This document shows, piece by piece, positions 46,326 to 57,564 of a stretch of DNA of 64,000 bases. The position numbers and the translations under genes are program-made. The notes beneath the pieces are model-generated. The model searched no databases. It worked only from the letters and a program-made list of their open reading frames with translations, and was not told the origin of the DNA. This DNA is from Monoplex corrugatus (Eukaryota; Mollusca; Gastropoda; Littorinimorpha; Ranellidae): positions 51,035,567 to 51,099,566 of the forward strand of contig JAPXFY010000013.1 in assembly GCA_030674185.1 (NCBI GenBank). The letters run 5' to 3'. Numbering within the stretch: position 1 is the first letter of the stretch; every line of letters begins with the position of its first letter.

Positions 46326-46922
46326 CCATCATCATCATCAAGTGCCTTGCCACATGGCATTGGCGATCATGGCCTTCCATCTGTTTCTATCTCTTGTTGC
46401 CTCAAGCACCTCTTCCACCCTCTTTGTCTTCAGCCACTCTGCAAGTCCGTCTAGCATTTTCTCCCTGGGTCTACCTGATGCTCTCTTTCCCTCCAGCTTT
46501 CCCACTGTGACCAGGCGCTCCAATTCCCTATTCCTCATAAAATGGCCTATAAATGTTGCCTGTCTTTTCCTAATCTTTCTTACGAATGATCTTCTTGTGT
46601 CCGCTTCCATCAAGACTGTCTCGTTTGTTTTCTTTGCCGTCCATGGAACTCTCAACATTCTTCTTACAAACCACATCTCGGCTGCCTTAATCTTGTTCTG
46701 GCTCTGCTTGTTGATTGTCCAAGCCTCACAACCGTATAACATCATCGGTTCTGTATAACATTCAAGAACTCTCTTCCTGATGTTAATTGATAGGCATTTA
46801 AAGAATGCTTTTCATCTTCTTGAATGCTGTTTTGGTTTGGCTGATTCTGCAGGCTATTTCTGATGTGCATCTGCCGTCTGGTGAAATGATCATTCCCAAG
46901 TATTTAAACTTATTATGCTAAC
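46322..46922 (-). mobile_element. RTE-like LINE, C-terminal fragment
   Basis: The minus strand encodes KFKYLGMIISPDGRC, TAFKKMKSIL, then [53 protein letters not shown] and EGKRASGRPREK to a stop, followed by the GAT tail. One frameshift near 46790. Very similar to 49440-49965. Confidence 0.85.
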
Positions 46923-47640
46923 AAATGAGACTGCTATTCACAGCACTTGTTAGGCCACACCTGGAATTTGCAAATATCATATGGAGCCCTCGACTGAAGA
47001 AAGACCAGAATTTGATTGAAAGTGTTCTTAGAAGAGCTACAAAATGCGTGCCAGGACTACACGATGTCAAGTATGAAAAGAGACTGAAAATTATGTGGAT
47101 GCCTAGCAATAGCATGGCTTACAGGAGAATCCGTGGGGATCTTATCGAAGTCTACAAAATCACTCATGGATTATATGACTGCAGAAATCCTTTTGAGATG
47201 GTTGTCGATAGCACTACAAGGGGTCATAATTACAAACTGAAAAAGAAGTTCTGCAAAACCAGCCTACGACAACAGTTCTTCACACAGAGAGTGGTAGAAG
47301 CATAGAATGCACTAGAACACACTGTGGTGAATGATGATAGACGTCTAGTGATACACTAAATGACTTCAAGAACAGACTAGATACCACTTTCATGGATTTC
47401 ATTCATCAAGTAGATATAAGCCACCCACTGATCCCACTCTCGACTCATCAGAAAGTCAGTAGCCTAATTAGCGTAGCCGTAGGGCACGATCAAAAGATTG
47501 TTAGGTACTTAAGATATTCAGTTAGATTAGTTAGTGCTGCTGATCAAAAGAGCAGATAGAGGTCGTAATGACCTAAGATAATCGTATCGTATCGTATCGT
47601 ATCGTATCGTATCGTGTCGTATCGTAACAAAACAAAAACT
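46917..47640 (+). mobile_element. CR1-like LINE 3' end with (ATCGT)n tail
   Basis: RLLFTALVRPHLEFANIIWS, LKKDQNLIESVLRRATK and YRRIRGDLIEVYKITHGL are the classic post-reverse-transcriptase block of CR1-type LINEs. After a stop at 47304 the frame continues as NALEHTVV and DDFKNRLD-like sequence. The 3' end is a pentanucleotide ATCGT repeat (about 47581-47629). It abuts the minus-strand fragment tail to head. Confidence 0.85.
47581..47629 (+). repeat. (ATCGT)n tract
   Basis: Nine to ten units of ATCGT with one GTCGT variant, the probable 3' tail of the adjoining LINE. Confidence 0.95.
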
Positions 47641-47765
47641 TTGAAGTTGTGACAGTGATGAATCAGTTGAGTGGATTCTAATAAAAAAAAAAAAATCATA
47701 AACGTGAAAGTATCCTGTTATATTTGTAACAGAATGCATTTAAAACATATTCCATAAAGACTCAC

Positions 47766-47865
47766 CACTGGTTAAGATCTGGATGCAAGTGGGCCAATAA
47801 TCCCAAGATAATTCGCACCCGCAAACGCTGCCTTCCCTTCTATTTCACCACACCACGTTAATCGG
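47766..47865 (-). other. C9orf85: Likely 5' non-coding exon of C9orf85-like gene
   Basis: On minus, AACCAGTG then GTGAGTC gives a good donor at 47765/47766, and the coding exon has an acceptor (CTGTACAG) 9 bases before its ATG. A leader exon here is therefore likely. The upstream limit (start site) is a guess near the GC-richer block. Confidence 0.55.
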
Positions 47866-48256
47866 AAACGGATGTGCAAACAGAAATAATGTTACTGGCA
47901 GCAACGCAGAAATTTTTATTTTGCTAATGACAACATCTTCGAAGTAAATGTCATAAAACTATTTTTTTTCACTATCAACTGAACAAAACTTGTGATATGG
48001 ATTACAAATACCTTCAATTCTTCTTATAAGTTTTAAGGGATGGGTTGCTGCGGGCTTCACTATTGGATGACGTCATCATCTGGCGTTGAATGTTGTCACA
48101 GTGGACGGAAGTGATTGACAATATTTTTCACTTTCTCGGGTTGTTCAAGTGTCAGAATGATTCCTGCAGCGTAGCAAACTCAAGGGAAAACAGTTAGATG
48201 ACCATATTTATGGACAGTTACATATTTTGACAAACTTTGAAAACGATTTCGCCATC
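47866..48256. promoter_or_regulatory. Bidirectional promoter, C9orf85-like / ABHD17
   Basis: The two genes diverge from this short interval. ATTGG (inverted CCAAT) at 48062-48066 is followed directly by the perfect CRE TGACGTCA at 48068-48075. CGGAAGTG, an ETS-like site, lies at 48106-48113. No TATA box is evident. This is the usual layout for housekeeping divergent promoters. Confidence 0.6.
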
Positions 48257-48903
48257 ATGAACGGTTTATCACTGAGCGAGCTTTGTTGTCTCTTCTGCTG
48301 CCCTCCTTGCCCCTCTCGCATCGCTGCCAAGCTCGCTTTTTTGCCACCAGAACGCACCTACGACCTCATCTCAGATGAAACAGGATCAAGGTACACAATC
48401 CAGCTGTCCGACAGAGCAGAATGGCAATATTCACAACGGGAACTTGACAATCTGGAAGTATTCATGACTCGTACAAATCGTGGCAACAGAATCGCCTGCA
48501 TGTTCTGTAGGTGTTCTCCAAATGCTCGATACACAATCTTATTCAGCCATGGTAATGCTGTTGATTTAGGGCAGATGAGTAGCTTCTACATCGGTTTAGG
48601 TTCACGGATCAACTGCAACATTTTTAGTTTTGATTATTCAGGATATGGTGCCAGTTCAGGGAAACCATCTGAGAAAAATCTGTATGCGGACATTGATGCA
48701 GCTTGGCAGTCTTTGCGGTCGAGATATGGCATCAGCCCACAAAATATTATTTTGTATGGACAGAGTATAGGAACTGTACCTACGATAGACTTGGCCTCAC
48801 GGTATGAAGTTGGAGCTGTCATTCTTCATTCGCCACTTATGTCAGGCATGCGTGTTGCCTTCCCAGAAACAAAGAGGACATGGTTCTTCGATGCTTTCCC
48901 TAG
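48257..48903 (+). CDS. ABHD17: ABHD17 coding exon 1
   Basis: Residues 1-215 plus two bases: Cys-rich membrane anchor, [16 protein letters not shown] oxyanion region, [15 protein letters not shown], and nucleophile Ser170 ([11 protein letters not shown]), ending FDAFP. Donor GTTTGT, phase 2. No frame problems in this exon. Confidence 0.97.
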
Positions 48904-50378
48904 GTTTGTATGCATGATAATTTGTATTGGTTTTGTTTGTAGTGTTTAGCCTGTAGTATTGTTCAGATACATTAGCACATGTTTTTCGTTAGACATATTA
49001 TGTATAGGGGATCTAGAGCTGTACACTACTAACTAAAAGAGCTGAAAATAGAATGTGCAGACTTGAGCGAGTGGCAGACAAGTGTGGACTTTAAAAGTCT
49101 GAAGGTGTGGGCATTATTTTAATTCACAGGCATGGTATTCTCGTATTTGATTTTGTATAAGTTTCATGGGATTGCTGAATGCTCAAAGCCTGTTTAAAAG
49201 AAAAGAAAAAGGCATGCCAGCATGACAATTCTGGTACTCACAGTAGAAACCCGCCCACTCCCACCCAATCCCCCTTCCCAACCTAATTCTGTCCAATGTA
49301 TGTCTTAGAGTTTGTAGACATACAGGGTCACAGCCCACAAAGTCTCTTCCTTGTGTGGTTTGTGTGTGCAAAGCCATGATTTAGCTTTTTTAACATGATG
49401 TTGGAAAACACTCATTAGCATACTAGCCCATAATTTTTTTCTATTAATGACTATTATTTTAAAACGGCATTCAAGAAGAAGAAAAGCATTCTTACCAACA
49501 AATGCCTATCAATTAACATCAGGAAGAGAATTCTTAAATGTTATAGGCCTATAGAACCAATACTGTTATACGGTTGTGAAGCGTCAACAAGCAAAGCCAG
49601 AACAAGATTGAGGCAGCCGAGATGTGGTTTGTAAGAAGAATGTTGAGAGTTCCATGGACAGCAAAGAAAATAAACGAGATAGTCTTGATGGAGGCAGACA
49701 CAAGAAGATCGTTCATTAGGAAGATTAAGAAAAGACAGGCAACATTTATAGGCCATTTTATGAGGAAAGGGGAATTGGAGCACTTGGTCACAACGGGAAA
49801 GCTGGAGGGAAAGAGAGCACCAGGTAGACCCAGGGAGAAAATGTTGGACGGACTTGCAGAGTGGCTGAAGACAAAGGGTGGAAGAGGTGCTTGAGGCAAC
49901 AAGAGATAGAAACAGATGGAAGGCCATGATCACCATGTGGCAAGGCACCTGATGATGATGATGATGAACTATTATTTTGTGATTTTAGTGACATACATTT
50001 TTGTGTGTGAAGTGTTGGCACATCTTAGAAAACCAACTTCCAGCATTGATACCAACACAGTGATGCTTTGACATGACTGAAAATCCCTAGAGATTTATAG
50101 TAATTTTAATACTGTAAGTGTAATAGTTAAGTTAGGCCCCGTACATATATATGCTTCTGGGCAGATTTGGCCAATTCAGAAGTTTTATTAATGAAATTAT
50201 CATATACTATTGTGTAGGTCTATAAAAAAAAAATTTGATTTTATGACACAGTAGGCCTACCAATATTCAGGAGTGCCAACTAAAACTCTGTAGTCAATTT
50301 GTTTTATAACCCAGCAGAAGTTACAGAAATGGTTATAACTTATATATTAATATTGTTGAATTGAATTATAAGAAATGC

Positions 50379-50477
<99 letters not shown>

Positions 50478-53400
50478 GTGTTGCTGTGTTGTCAGTGCTG
50501 TTGTTTTGTTTGTGGTGATCGGTGAAGATCAAATCTAAGTTTCCAATCTAGGTAGGTGAAATCTGCTGGAGAGAAAAGAGACCAGTTGTGCTTAGACGCC
50601 TTAGTACTGCTTCTGTCAGCCATTGTTGAAATCCATTGGATCAAAATATCTTAATGATTTCAACTTCCAAGTTTTTCTGCACTCTTAAAATTACAGATTT
50701 TTTTATGTAAGTTTATGTATTCATTACTATTATATTTGTACTATTCCTTGATTTAAACATTAACATGAGAATTAAGTTCTTTAGGCCCTATGTATGTTTA
50801 CTTTACTACTCATTTTTGAGTAGAAAAAAGGTCAGCTATGATAAATTTCTGGAAGTTGTACTTGTATCATGTATGACACATGTCGGGCCAGGCAAAATTA
50901 ATTGAGACACTCCAGGTGAATCAGATGTGATCTTTTGTTACTTGTATGCAGTCCATAAAAATTATGAACTTTGTTTCTCCACTGTGTTGTTATCCATGGA
51001 TACGTACTTCATTACTCACTGTGTTGTTATGCTACACCCAACAAGGACTGCCAGTTTAATTACACATTACAATATTACCCCGGTAAAGTGTAATATATGA
51101 TAGTATCACCCGTCATCGTTATTGAGTTTGACAGTGGCTGCTGCAGCAGATGTCGGAACATCTCTCCTCTATTGTAGTCTTGACTTTTCTGTGCCACTAA
51201 GTAGACTTTCAGACTGCGGGTATTGGTGATGTTGTTCATAAAGAAGGTGGGTAGTCTGCTGGAATTTCTTTTGGCCTTAGCTTTTCCTTGTAAATTAGTT
51301 ATCATTAGGGTTGTGTTTGTGTTTTGGGTTGCATGGCCGATGTGTTTCATTTTTCTTTTGTTGCTTTCTGCCAGCAGTTGATATTGGACTCTAAAATTGT
51401 TCAAAATGCTTTCGTTTGTTCTTTTACCAGTTTAATATAATAATAATTTGACCAATAGGAAACCACCTGTGGAACTGCTTCTCTCCTACTTCGATCTTAT
51501 TTTCGTCTGCTTTTTTGCATGACGTGACTCATAAGCACTACACAGCAGACTTCTCAGTTAAAGTTCTAACCTCTTTAGAGATACTTCTGCAGATGCAGTT
51601 TTCTAACTTTACTTCTTCTTCTTCCTTTTAAACTCTGTGAAGAGTCAGTGGGGCACTGCACTAAAGAGCTGTTCATCAGATTTCTCCATCTCTTTTGGTT
51701 GTGTGCCAAAGCTGTGTCTCTGCAAATTGTTTCTCTGTCCATTCCATAATATTGTTGATCATGGGGGGTGGGGGGGGGTGTCTTTTCCTCTGTCTTCCTC
51801 CCTCAGTAACTCCCTGGAGGATTGATTTAACAAGGCCATTAGGTCTTGCTACATGGTCAAATCAATGTAAAGTCCTTTTAACTGAAGTCAGAAAATCTTC
51901 GCATGGTCCAGTGCTGCTTGAGGGCTTGGTGTGCTTGTTCATTGGTGATATAATCAGTGTGTCTGATGTTTAGTATTATGTAATAACACCTCATTTCCAT
52001 GGCTTTGATAAATTTGTGTAATTACATCCAAATCTGAGAGTCCATATTTCACATGCACACAGAAAGATTGAATACATATTGGTCTGCGCACGTAAGAGGA
52101 AGCAGACCAGACCTGATTAATTGCAGTGAGTTATGGAACCACTGTCTAGTACTAGTAGCACCCTGTGTAAGTACTGCACTGGTTACTTTGGAGTATGGTT
52201 GCTGGATGGTGTTGATAAGTACTTTTTGCCCAGTATTGAATAAGGCTTCATTGCTGCCCACAGTGCCTCCTATCAGACTCAAACACCTTCATGGTAGAAT
52301 TCCTTCTGGTACTAGAAGTTATGCAGGTTAAAGATCTTTCCAAGGGTACAGTTACTGCCTTTGGAATCGGGTCTATTCTTCAGCAGTAATGGTCTACTTG
52401 TGCTTTAATCTGTTAAGAAAGATTTTGACCCTTGCTCAATTTGTTGGCATGACTGATTGACCAATAGTAATAGCACTGAAGTTCTGACTGACTTGGACTT
52501 GGAGATGTCCTTTCTTTGGAAATATGATGGTCAGTGATTGTCCATGGCAGGAGCCACCCGCCTGTCTGCCACATTTTGATGCATATGGCAGTTAGAATCA
52601 GTTACTGCCTGTCTCAATCTATGCTATGTTTCAAGAGCTCTGAAGGGATGTTGGCATAGCCTGCAGCTTTACCACAGTTCAGCATCTTCATTGCTGCTGC
52701 AACTTCTTCAAGGGATATTGGGAAGTCATCTTCATTCAGTGAATTCTATATTGTTACAGTTTTAGCAGTTTGGATAAACTCCATTGCTGTGTTTGCTATT
52801 CAGTTCATAAGAAAACTCTGTCTTTTATGTCTTTTTCTTGTGTGAGAGTTGCTATCTTTGTCCTGAATTGTGGTGATTTGACTCTGTTTTTAATTTTTTT
52901 TTTTTTCAGTCGTTAACAATCTTGAGAGCTTTCTTTGTGTCATTGTTGTCAAGCGTTTTCTCAGTGTCTTCACATTGTTGTCCAGCCCAGCTTTTCCTTG
53001 CATTCTTCATTTTTTAACCAATCCTCGTGCCTAGTGTTGTATTTCTTCTTTCCTTTCTCAGTTTTCTTTTGTGCCTTCATGGTCCTATTACTATTACTAT
53101 TAGTGTCACACATGTTCAAGATGTTACTTGTGATCCATGGCTTGGATTTCCATCTGCTTAACCCTTTGATTCCCACACCTCATCCACCTACTACAAAAAC
53201 TTAACCCTTTGACACCCTCACCCTATCCACCAACAAGGGTGAGCGAATTAAAGGGGTTAAGTTTTTGCTTTTGTTAATATGGTTGACAATACAGGATGCT
53301 GGTGGATATGGCGCAGGAGTCAAAGGGTTAACACATTCATAGCTCTGTTTCAGACATCACTTGGTTGAAATTGTTGTTGAAATTGTTTGTGAGGTCTTCA

Positions 53401-56400
53401 GGTCTTGTTCAAGCAGTAGTAGTGGTACAGATGATATCAGGATCTTTCTGTTTATCAAGATCGAATTTGATACGGCCGTTTTTTTATTTTCTTGTTGTGC
53501 GTCAACTGTACAGTACATTAGAGTTCATCATGACAAAGTCATGGTCATGGCCAAGGTGAGCTTCTGGAAACATTCTTACTTTAGCCCCATTGATGCCAGA
53601 CCTGTTTTGATTCTTTACATGAACATGCCAGATCTGTTTTATTTCTTCACATGAACATAATTTATCATATTGTTTGGCTGTGATAGTTACTGGACAGTGT
53701 CATGTCCATAATTGGGATGCTTTATGTTCACTAAGAATGTTAGCAAAAACCAAGCATCGGTACTCTTGTAACAGTAGGAGCTGCAGAAATTCCTCCAGTC
53801 TTTGGGGGCATCTGTTCCAGCCTTGGTGTTCCAGTCACCCTGAGTGATGAGGATCACTTTGTTGATGATTGTTTGAAGTAGGGTGTAGGATTCTTCAATC
53901 TGGTCTATATCAAGCCTGTGTGGGAGCATATTGTACTGTTGTGATGTTTATTGATTCACTTGCAGGCTGATGGTAATCTGGAAATAGGGTAGCATCCCAG
54001 TCTGTTCATGTTGAGCAAAAACCACTCCTCATGCATGTTTGTCCTCTTATTCACTATAGTACAGAAAACACCTCTTTCTGTGTTATAAGTTTGTTCTTCC
54101 ATCTGTGTTTTATGGTTGTTCTTCCATCTGTGTTTTATGGTTGTTCTTCCATCTAACTTCGCAGAGGCTGAGAATGTGCCAGGAGCATCTGCCCCATCTC
54201 ATAGGTCAATTCTTTTAAAACACAAAACATTGAAAAGTATCTTGGTTGTGAAAGATCCTTTGGAGTAATATAAGCACGACGTTTCGAGCCCAGGCACTTT
54301 GTCAGGTGAAAGAAGTGGAAAATAAAAGTGACGTGGAAAATAAAAATGATGCGGAAAATAAAATGACGTGGAAAAATGAAAATGACAGAGCAGTACTGGT
54401 GGGGGAGAAGAGGGGGAAACAGTAGGGATTAGTAGGACAAGGAGAGGGCCCGGGCACCGCTACGCGTCGGCAGTTCTGGTGTTCAGGCCCGCCGGCTGGA
54501 CTGTTCCCAGTCGGTAGATGATGCAGTTCTCCATGTATTTCCTGTATTGTCGGTCACTGGTGTTTGCCACACCAGAGACCGGTGATACAGGAAATACATG
54601 GAGAACTGCACACACCAGAGACCGACGATACAGGAAATACATGGAGAACTGCATCATCCACTGACTGGGACCAGAATTGCCGACGCGTAGCGGCGCCTGA
54701 GCCCTCTCCTTGTCCTACTAATCCCTACTGTTTCCCCCTCTTCTCCCCCACCCCACCCCCCACCAGTACTGCTCTGTCGTTTTTATTTTTCCACGTCGTT
54801 TTATTTTCCGCATCATTTTTATTTTCCACGTCACTTTTATTTTCCACTTCTCTTTCACTTGACTAAGGGCCTGCGCTCAAAAATGTCGTGCTTATATTAC
54901 TCTAAAGGATCTTTCACAACCAAGGTACTTTTAAATGTTTTGTGTTTTACCCTAAAGATCCAGCAGTCATATTTTGTTTTTACTTTAAATTCTTTTAGTT
55001 TTCGAACCTACCTGAGTGTTGTTGAGTTGTGGCAAAAGTGATGAGGTTCCTTCCACATTGTTTGTGGTTTTTTCCCCAGTATAACATTTTTGGCATCCAT
55101 CCTGGTGGAGTTCAGTGGATTGTGCAGTCGTAGGTGATCTTGGCTGCAACCAGTCTGATTCAGTCTCTGTTTTTTTGTTGTTTCTTTTTTCTTATCACAC
55201 AGTGTGTCTTGGGCAAATCAAATCTGGTGGAATCTATCCCATTTCAGGTATTTGTTTGGTTGGGGTTTTTTGTTTGTTTGTTTGTTTGTTTTTGGTTTTG
55301 TTTTGTTCTGTTTTTTTTGGGGGGGTTAAGGGATTTTCCCCACATGGTGCAGGTAGTACTTTGCTACACGGTGACCAGTAGCTGAGAACAGTCACAGACC
55401 TGACATACTTTTATAGTAGATTTCATCGATATGATCATATGCAAGGTGCCTATTTTTAAATGTTATTATTTAAGACTTAAAAAGCTAATCATTTGCTTGG
55501 TTTTTAACTGTTGGCTTTATAATTAGATTTGGAGTTGCTTTTACTGTGATGTTAGCCCAGATATGGTCATAATGTTCAGCTGGACTATAACTGTATAAGC
55601 AACAGGAACGAACAAAGACAGCTGTCCAAATAAACCTAAAACAAGACATTCCTCGACAATTTTACATTTCTTGCCTCTGTTATTAGTATAGAATATATAT
55701 GAGTGTTTTGCATGATCATGACTTGAAAGTTGGCCAAATTCATGAGTTTTATGAAATAATTGCCAGAGCGAGGCGTGTTTGAGTTTGTGCAAGAGGAATT
55801 CAGTAAAATCTTACATGCCCCACACAAATCTGTCTGTAGTTACTAACAAATCCCTTGAGTCTGTGCAAAACAGGGTGCACTGGCAAGGTCTTGAAATGGG
55901 AAGCAGGTTGGGAGAGAAGAGATTATGAAACAGTATGCTGACATCATCAGTATAAATTAATTGAAGCATTTAGATGTTCAGGGTACAGGCCGGTGTTTAT
56001 GCTGTGGGCTTGGATTGATGTCAAGGCATGAGATCTCGAGTCCACAACTCTTCTCAAAGGAACCAGCCAGCATGCATATTAATATGACAAGTTTTGTAAT
56101 GTACAGTACACAGTAACTTATTGAGTAAGTGACAAAATAATGAAAATATGCAAAATTAGATGGTGATACTCAGATATTACCAGTTAGTTTAAATGTTTTC
56201 CCCCCAGTAATATTGACCTCCAGCCCTCCTACAGGTAATTGTGACTTTGAATTGTGTCAGAAATATGTCACACTCCCATAATTCTGTTGTTCCTTTGGCC
56301 ATTTTGTTCATGAACACATGCCTAATAGTGTTCAGGATACAGTCTGCATGAGCGCATATGTAATTTAGACAGTAGCCTACAATATGTGTGTGTGACAGTA

Positions 56401-57564
56401 TGCTGTGTGTAAGCAATAGGTTGTGTCCTTTCCTGTGAAGGAGGTGGGGGGAGGAGGGTTGAAAGAAAGAAGTGTAGAGAGGAGAGAGCATGCATGGCAG
56501 GAATACTCCCCAAATAGTAGGTGTGGTGTAGGCTGGGCCATTGCAAGAACACAGTCTCAGGAGACTGACTTGTAGTGAGAGATTGAGTCTTCAGAAATTG
56601 TCTTGTACAGCTGTAGTGAGAGACTGGGATAGTTGGGATGGGACCATTGGGAAACAGGAATATGGGATGTTGGTTGTTGTTACCCTGTGTATGTGAGGAA
56701 GTTGTTAGAACTTAGGCAGTGCACAAGACTGCAGAAAGATTTAGAGTTGACAATCCAAGTTGTGAAGGTGTTAGATGCTGAAAACTGTAAAATTAAAAGT
56801 GGGCTGGCATGGTTGGTTTCGGAAAACAGAATTTTTGTTCATTTCTTTTTATAGGGCCATGAAGCTCTGTCTGTTAATGATGTATGTGTGTCAGATCATA
56901 TAAGAGAAAAGTGGGAGTGGTGGGTGTTGTTTTTAATGGGTGTTTTGTTTTGTTTTGTTTTGTTTTTGTTGTTGTTTTTGTGTGTGTGTGATTTTGTTTT
57001 TCAGCTTTTGGAACTTTTGTAATTTTTTTTAAATAATTTTATTGTGCAGATAGAGGAATTTAAATATATTCATTGTTGTAGAAATTTAAATAAGAAAGAA
57101 TAAAAGCAACGTCATTAATTGGTGTTCACTTATTTTTGATATCTTGAGTATTTATATGCAACTCAAAAGTGCAGGTTAGTGCGTTGTTATTGTTTTCTTT
57201 ATGCCCGTTGATTGTCCAAGACTGAGGTTTGTTTGTTTTGGGTGGAAGCGGGGTTGGGGGATGAAAAAAATCTTATTTTAGTCCTAAGTTTAGGTAAAAT
57301 GTGAAAATGAATTCTGTAATTTACGTCTATTGTGTTTTGTTGCAGTATTGACAAGGTGCCCAAGATCACTTCCCAGTGCTAGTGATTCATGGTACAGAGG
57401 ATGAAGTCATTGACTTTTCTCATGGCTTGACCATCTATGAACGCTGCCCCCGAACTGTGGACCCATTGTGGGTGGAAGGAGCTGGTCACAATGATGTTGA
57501 ACTGTATGGACAATACCTAGAGCGCTTGAAACAGTTCATCAACGTGGAGCTTGCCCTCAATTGA
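48257..57564 (+). CDS. ABHD17: ABHD17 depalmitoylase (2 coding exons, frame broken by 1 base)
   Basis: ABHD17 enzymes are membrane-bound serine hydrolases that remove palmitate from substrates such as N-Ras and PSD-95. Spliced CDS: 48257-48903 and 57346-57564. The N-terminus [19 protein letters not shown] is a Cys cluster that becomes palmitoylated and anchors the protein. The catalytic triad is Ser170 in YGQSIGT, Asp235 in [13 protein letters not shown] and His264 in EGAGHND. Exon 2 lacks one base in the C run at 57372-57374, so the joined frame meets TAG at 57380. One more base there would give 288 residues, the length I recall for vertebrate ABHD17B. All flanking residues are conserved, so either the sequence has an indel error or the allele is null. 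The first in-frame ATG at 48227 was rejected as start because family members begin at the MNGLS Met. Confidence 0.93.
49440..49965 (+). mobile_element. RTE-like LINE, C-terminal fragment
   Basis: [61 protein letters not shown] and [20 protein letters not shown], ending in GAT repeats at 49950-49966. Same family as the copies at 603 and 46322; the frame shifts once near 49590. Confidence 0.85.
50383..50474 (+). repeat. (CT)n microsatellite
   Basis: Uninterrupted CT tract in the ABHD17 intron; pyrimidine-rich on the sense strand. Confidence 0.97.
50475..51600 (+). other. ABHD17 intron, unassigned part
   Basis: No gene recognised. No clear repeats apart from AT-rich sequence. Confidence 0.5.
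51600..53960 (-). mobile_element. Degenerate RTE-like LINE, minus strand
   Basis: Read on minus from 53930 down: endonuclease piece ([31 protein letters not shown]), linker ([19 protein letters not shown] at about 53150-53100), reverse-transcriptase start ([20 protein letters not shown] at about 52740-52680), and a C-terminal block ([28 protein letters not shown] at about 51930-51830; [12 protein letters not shown] at about 51690). It ends in GAAGAAG repeats near 51615. Frames are broken and the catalytic YADD is not seen. A palindromic TTAA element splits it at 53158. Confidence 0.82.
53158..53331. mobile_element. Nested palindromic TTAA element, copy 5, in a LINE
   Basis: TTAA at 53158-53161 and 53328-53331. 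Short outer arm on the left, long on the right, inner palindrome 53201-53260 with its centre lost. The LINE reads continuously across the element if it is removed with one TTAA, which shows clean insertion at a TTAA target. Confidence 0.9.
53960..54216 (+). repeat. Flank with 3 x ~30-bp repeat
   Basis: GTTCTTCCATCTGTGTTTTATG-type units occur two to three times at about 54090-54155. Otherwise unassigned. Confidence 0.6.
54217..54949. mobile_element. 0.73-kb inverted-repeat (foldback) element
   Basis: Left arm 54217-54565, right arm about 54573-54949. Outer ends AAAACACAAAACATTGAAAA and TTTTAAATGTTTTGTGTTTT match, and arms stay alignable almost to the centre. Near the centre the left arm has one copy, and the right arm two tandem copies, of a ~43-bp block (GATACAGGAAATACATGGAG then AACTGCA). 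The arms carry TTTTATTTTCCACGTC-type short repeats. On minus, CTGACAAAG (54297-54305) and GAAACGTC (54278-54285) flank a small stem, recalling Penelope-type hammerhead motifs. No coding capacity. Confidence 0.88.
54950..55855 (+). other. ABHD17 intron, unassigned part
   Basis: T/G-rich low-complexity stretch at 55258-55325 (GTTT repeats and a GGGGG run). No gene recognised. Confidence 0.5.
55860..56060 (+). repeat. Dispersed SINE-like repeat, further copy
   Basis: GGTGCACTGGCAAGGTCTTG, GCTGACATCATCAGTATAA, CAGGCCGGTGTTTATG and GGCTTGGATTGATG; the longest copy of the 7545 family in the window. Confidence 0.65.
56060..57345 (+). other. ABHD17 intron, 3' part
   Basis: No recognised element. 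A GTTTT tract lies at 56940-56965. The acceptor TTTTGTTGCAG at 57345 precedes exon 2. Confidence 0.5.
57346..57564 (+). CDS. ABHD17: ABHD17 coding exon 2 (one-base deletion)
   Basis: Acceptor TTGCAG. The frame entering from exon 1 reads [10 protein letters not shown] and then Q-C-stop (TAG 57380-57382). From 57376 a different frame reads [37 protein letters not shown] and ends ELALN, TGA at 57562-57564. The switch is one base and falls in TTCCCAG, where TTCCCCAG would restore Pro226. Confidence 0.95.

Noticed and set aside
48227..48256. Earlier in-frame ATG as ABHD17 start
   Set aside because: ABHD17 proteins begin at MNGLSxSELCC; the ten extra residues would bury the N-terminal Cys anchor.
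57372..57382. Alternative acceptor CCCAG at 57376 to explain the ABHD17 frame change
   Set aside because: Exon 1 ends in phase 2, and joining there still gives the wrong frame. It would also delete the conserved IDKVPKITS segment.
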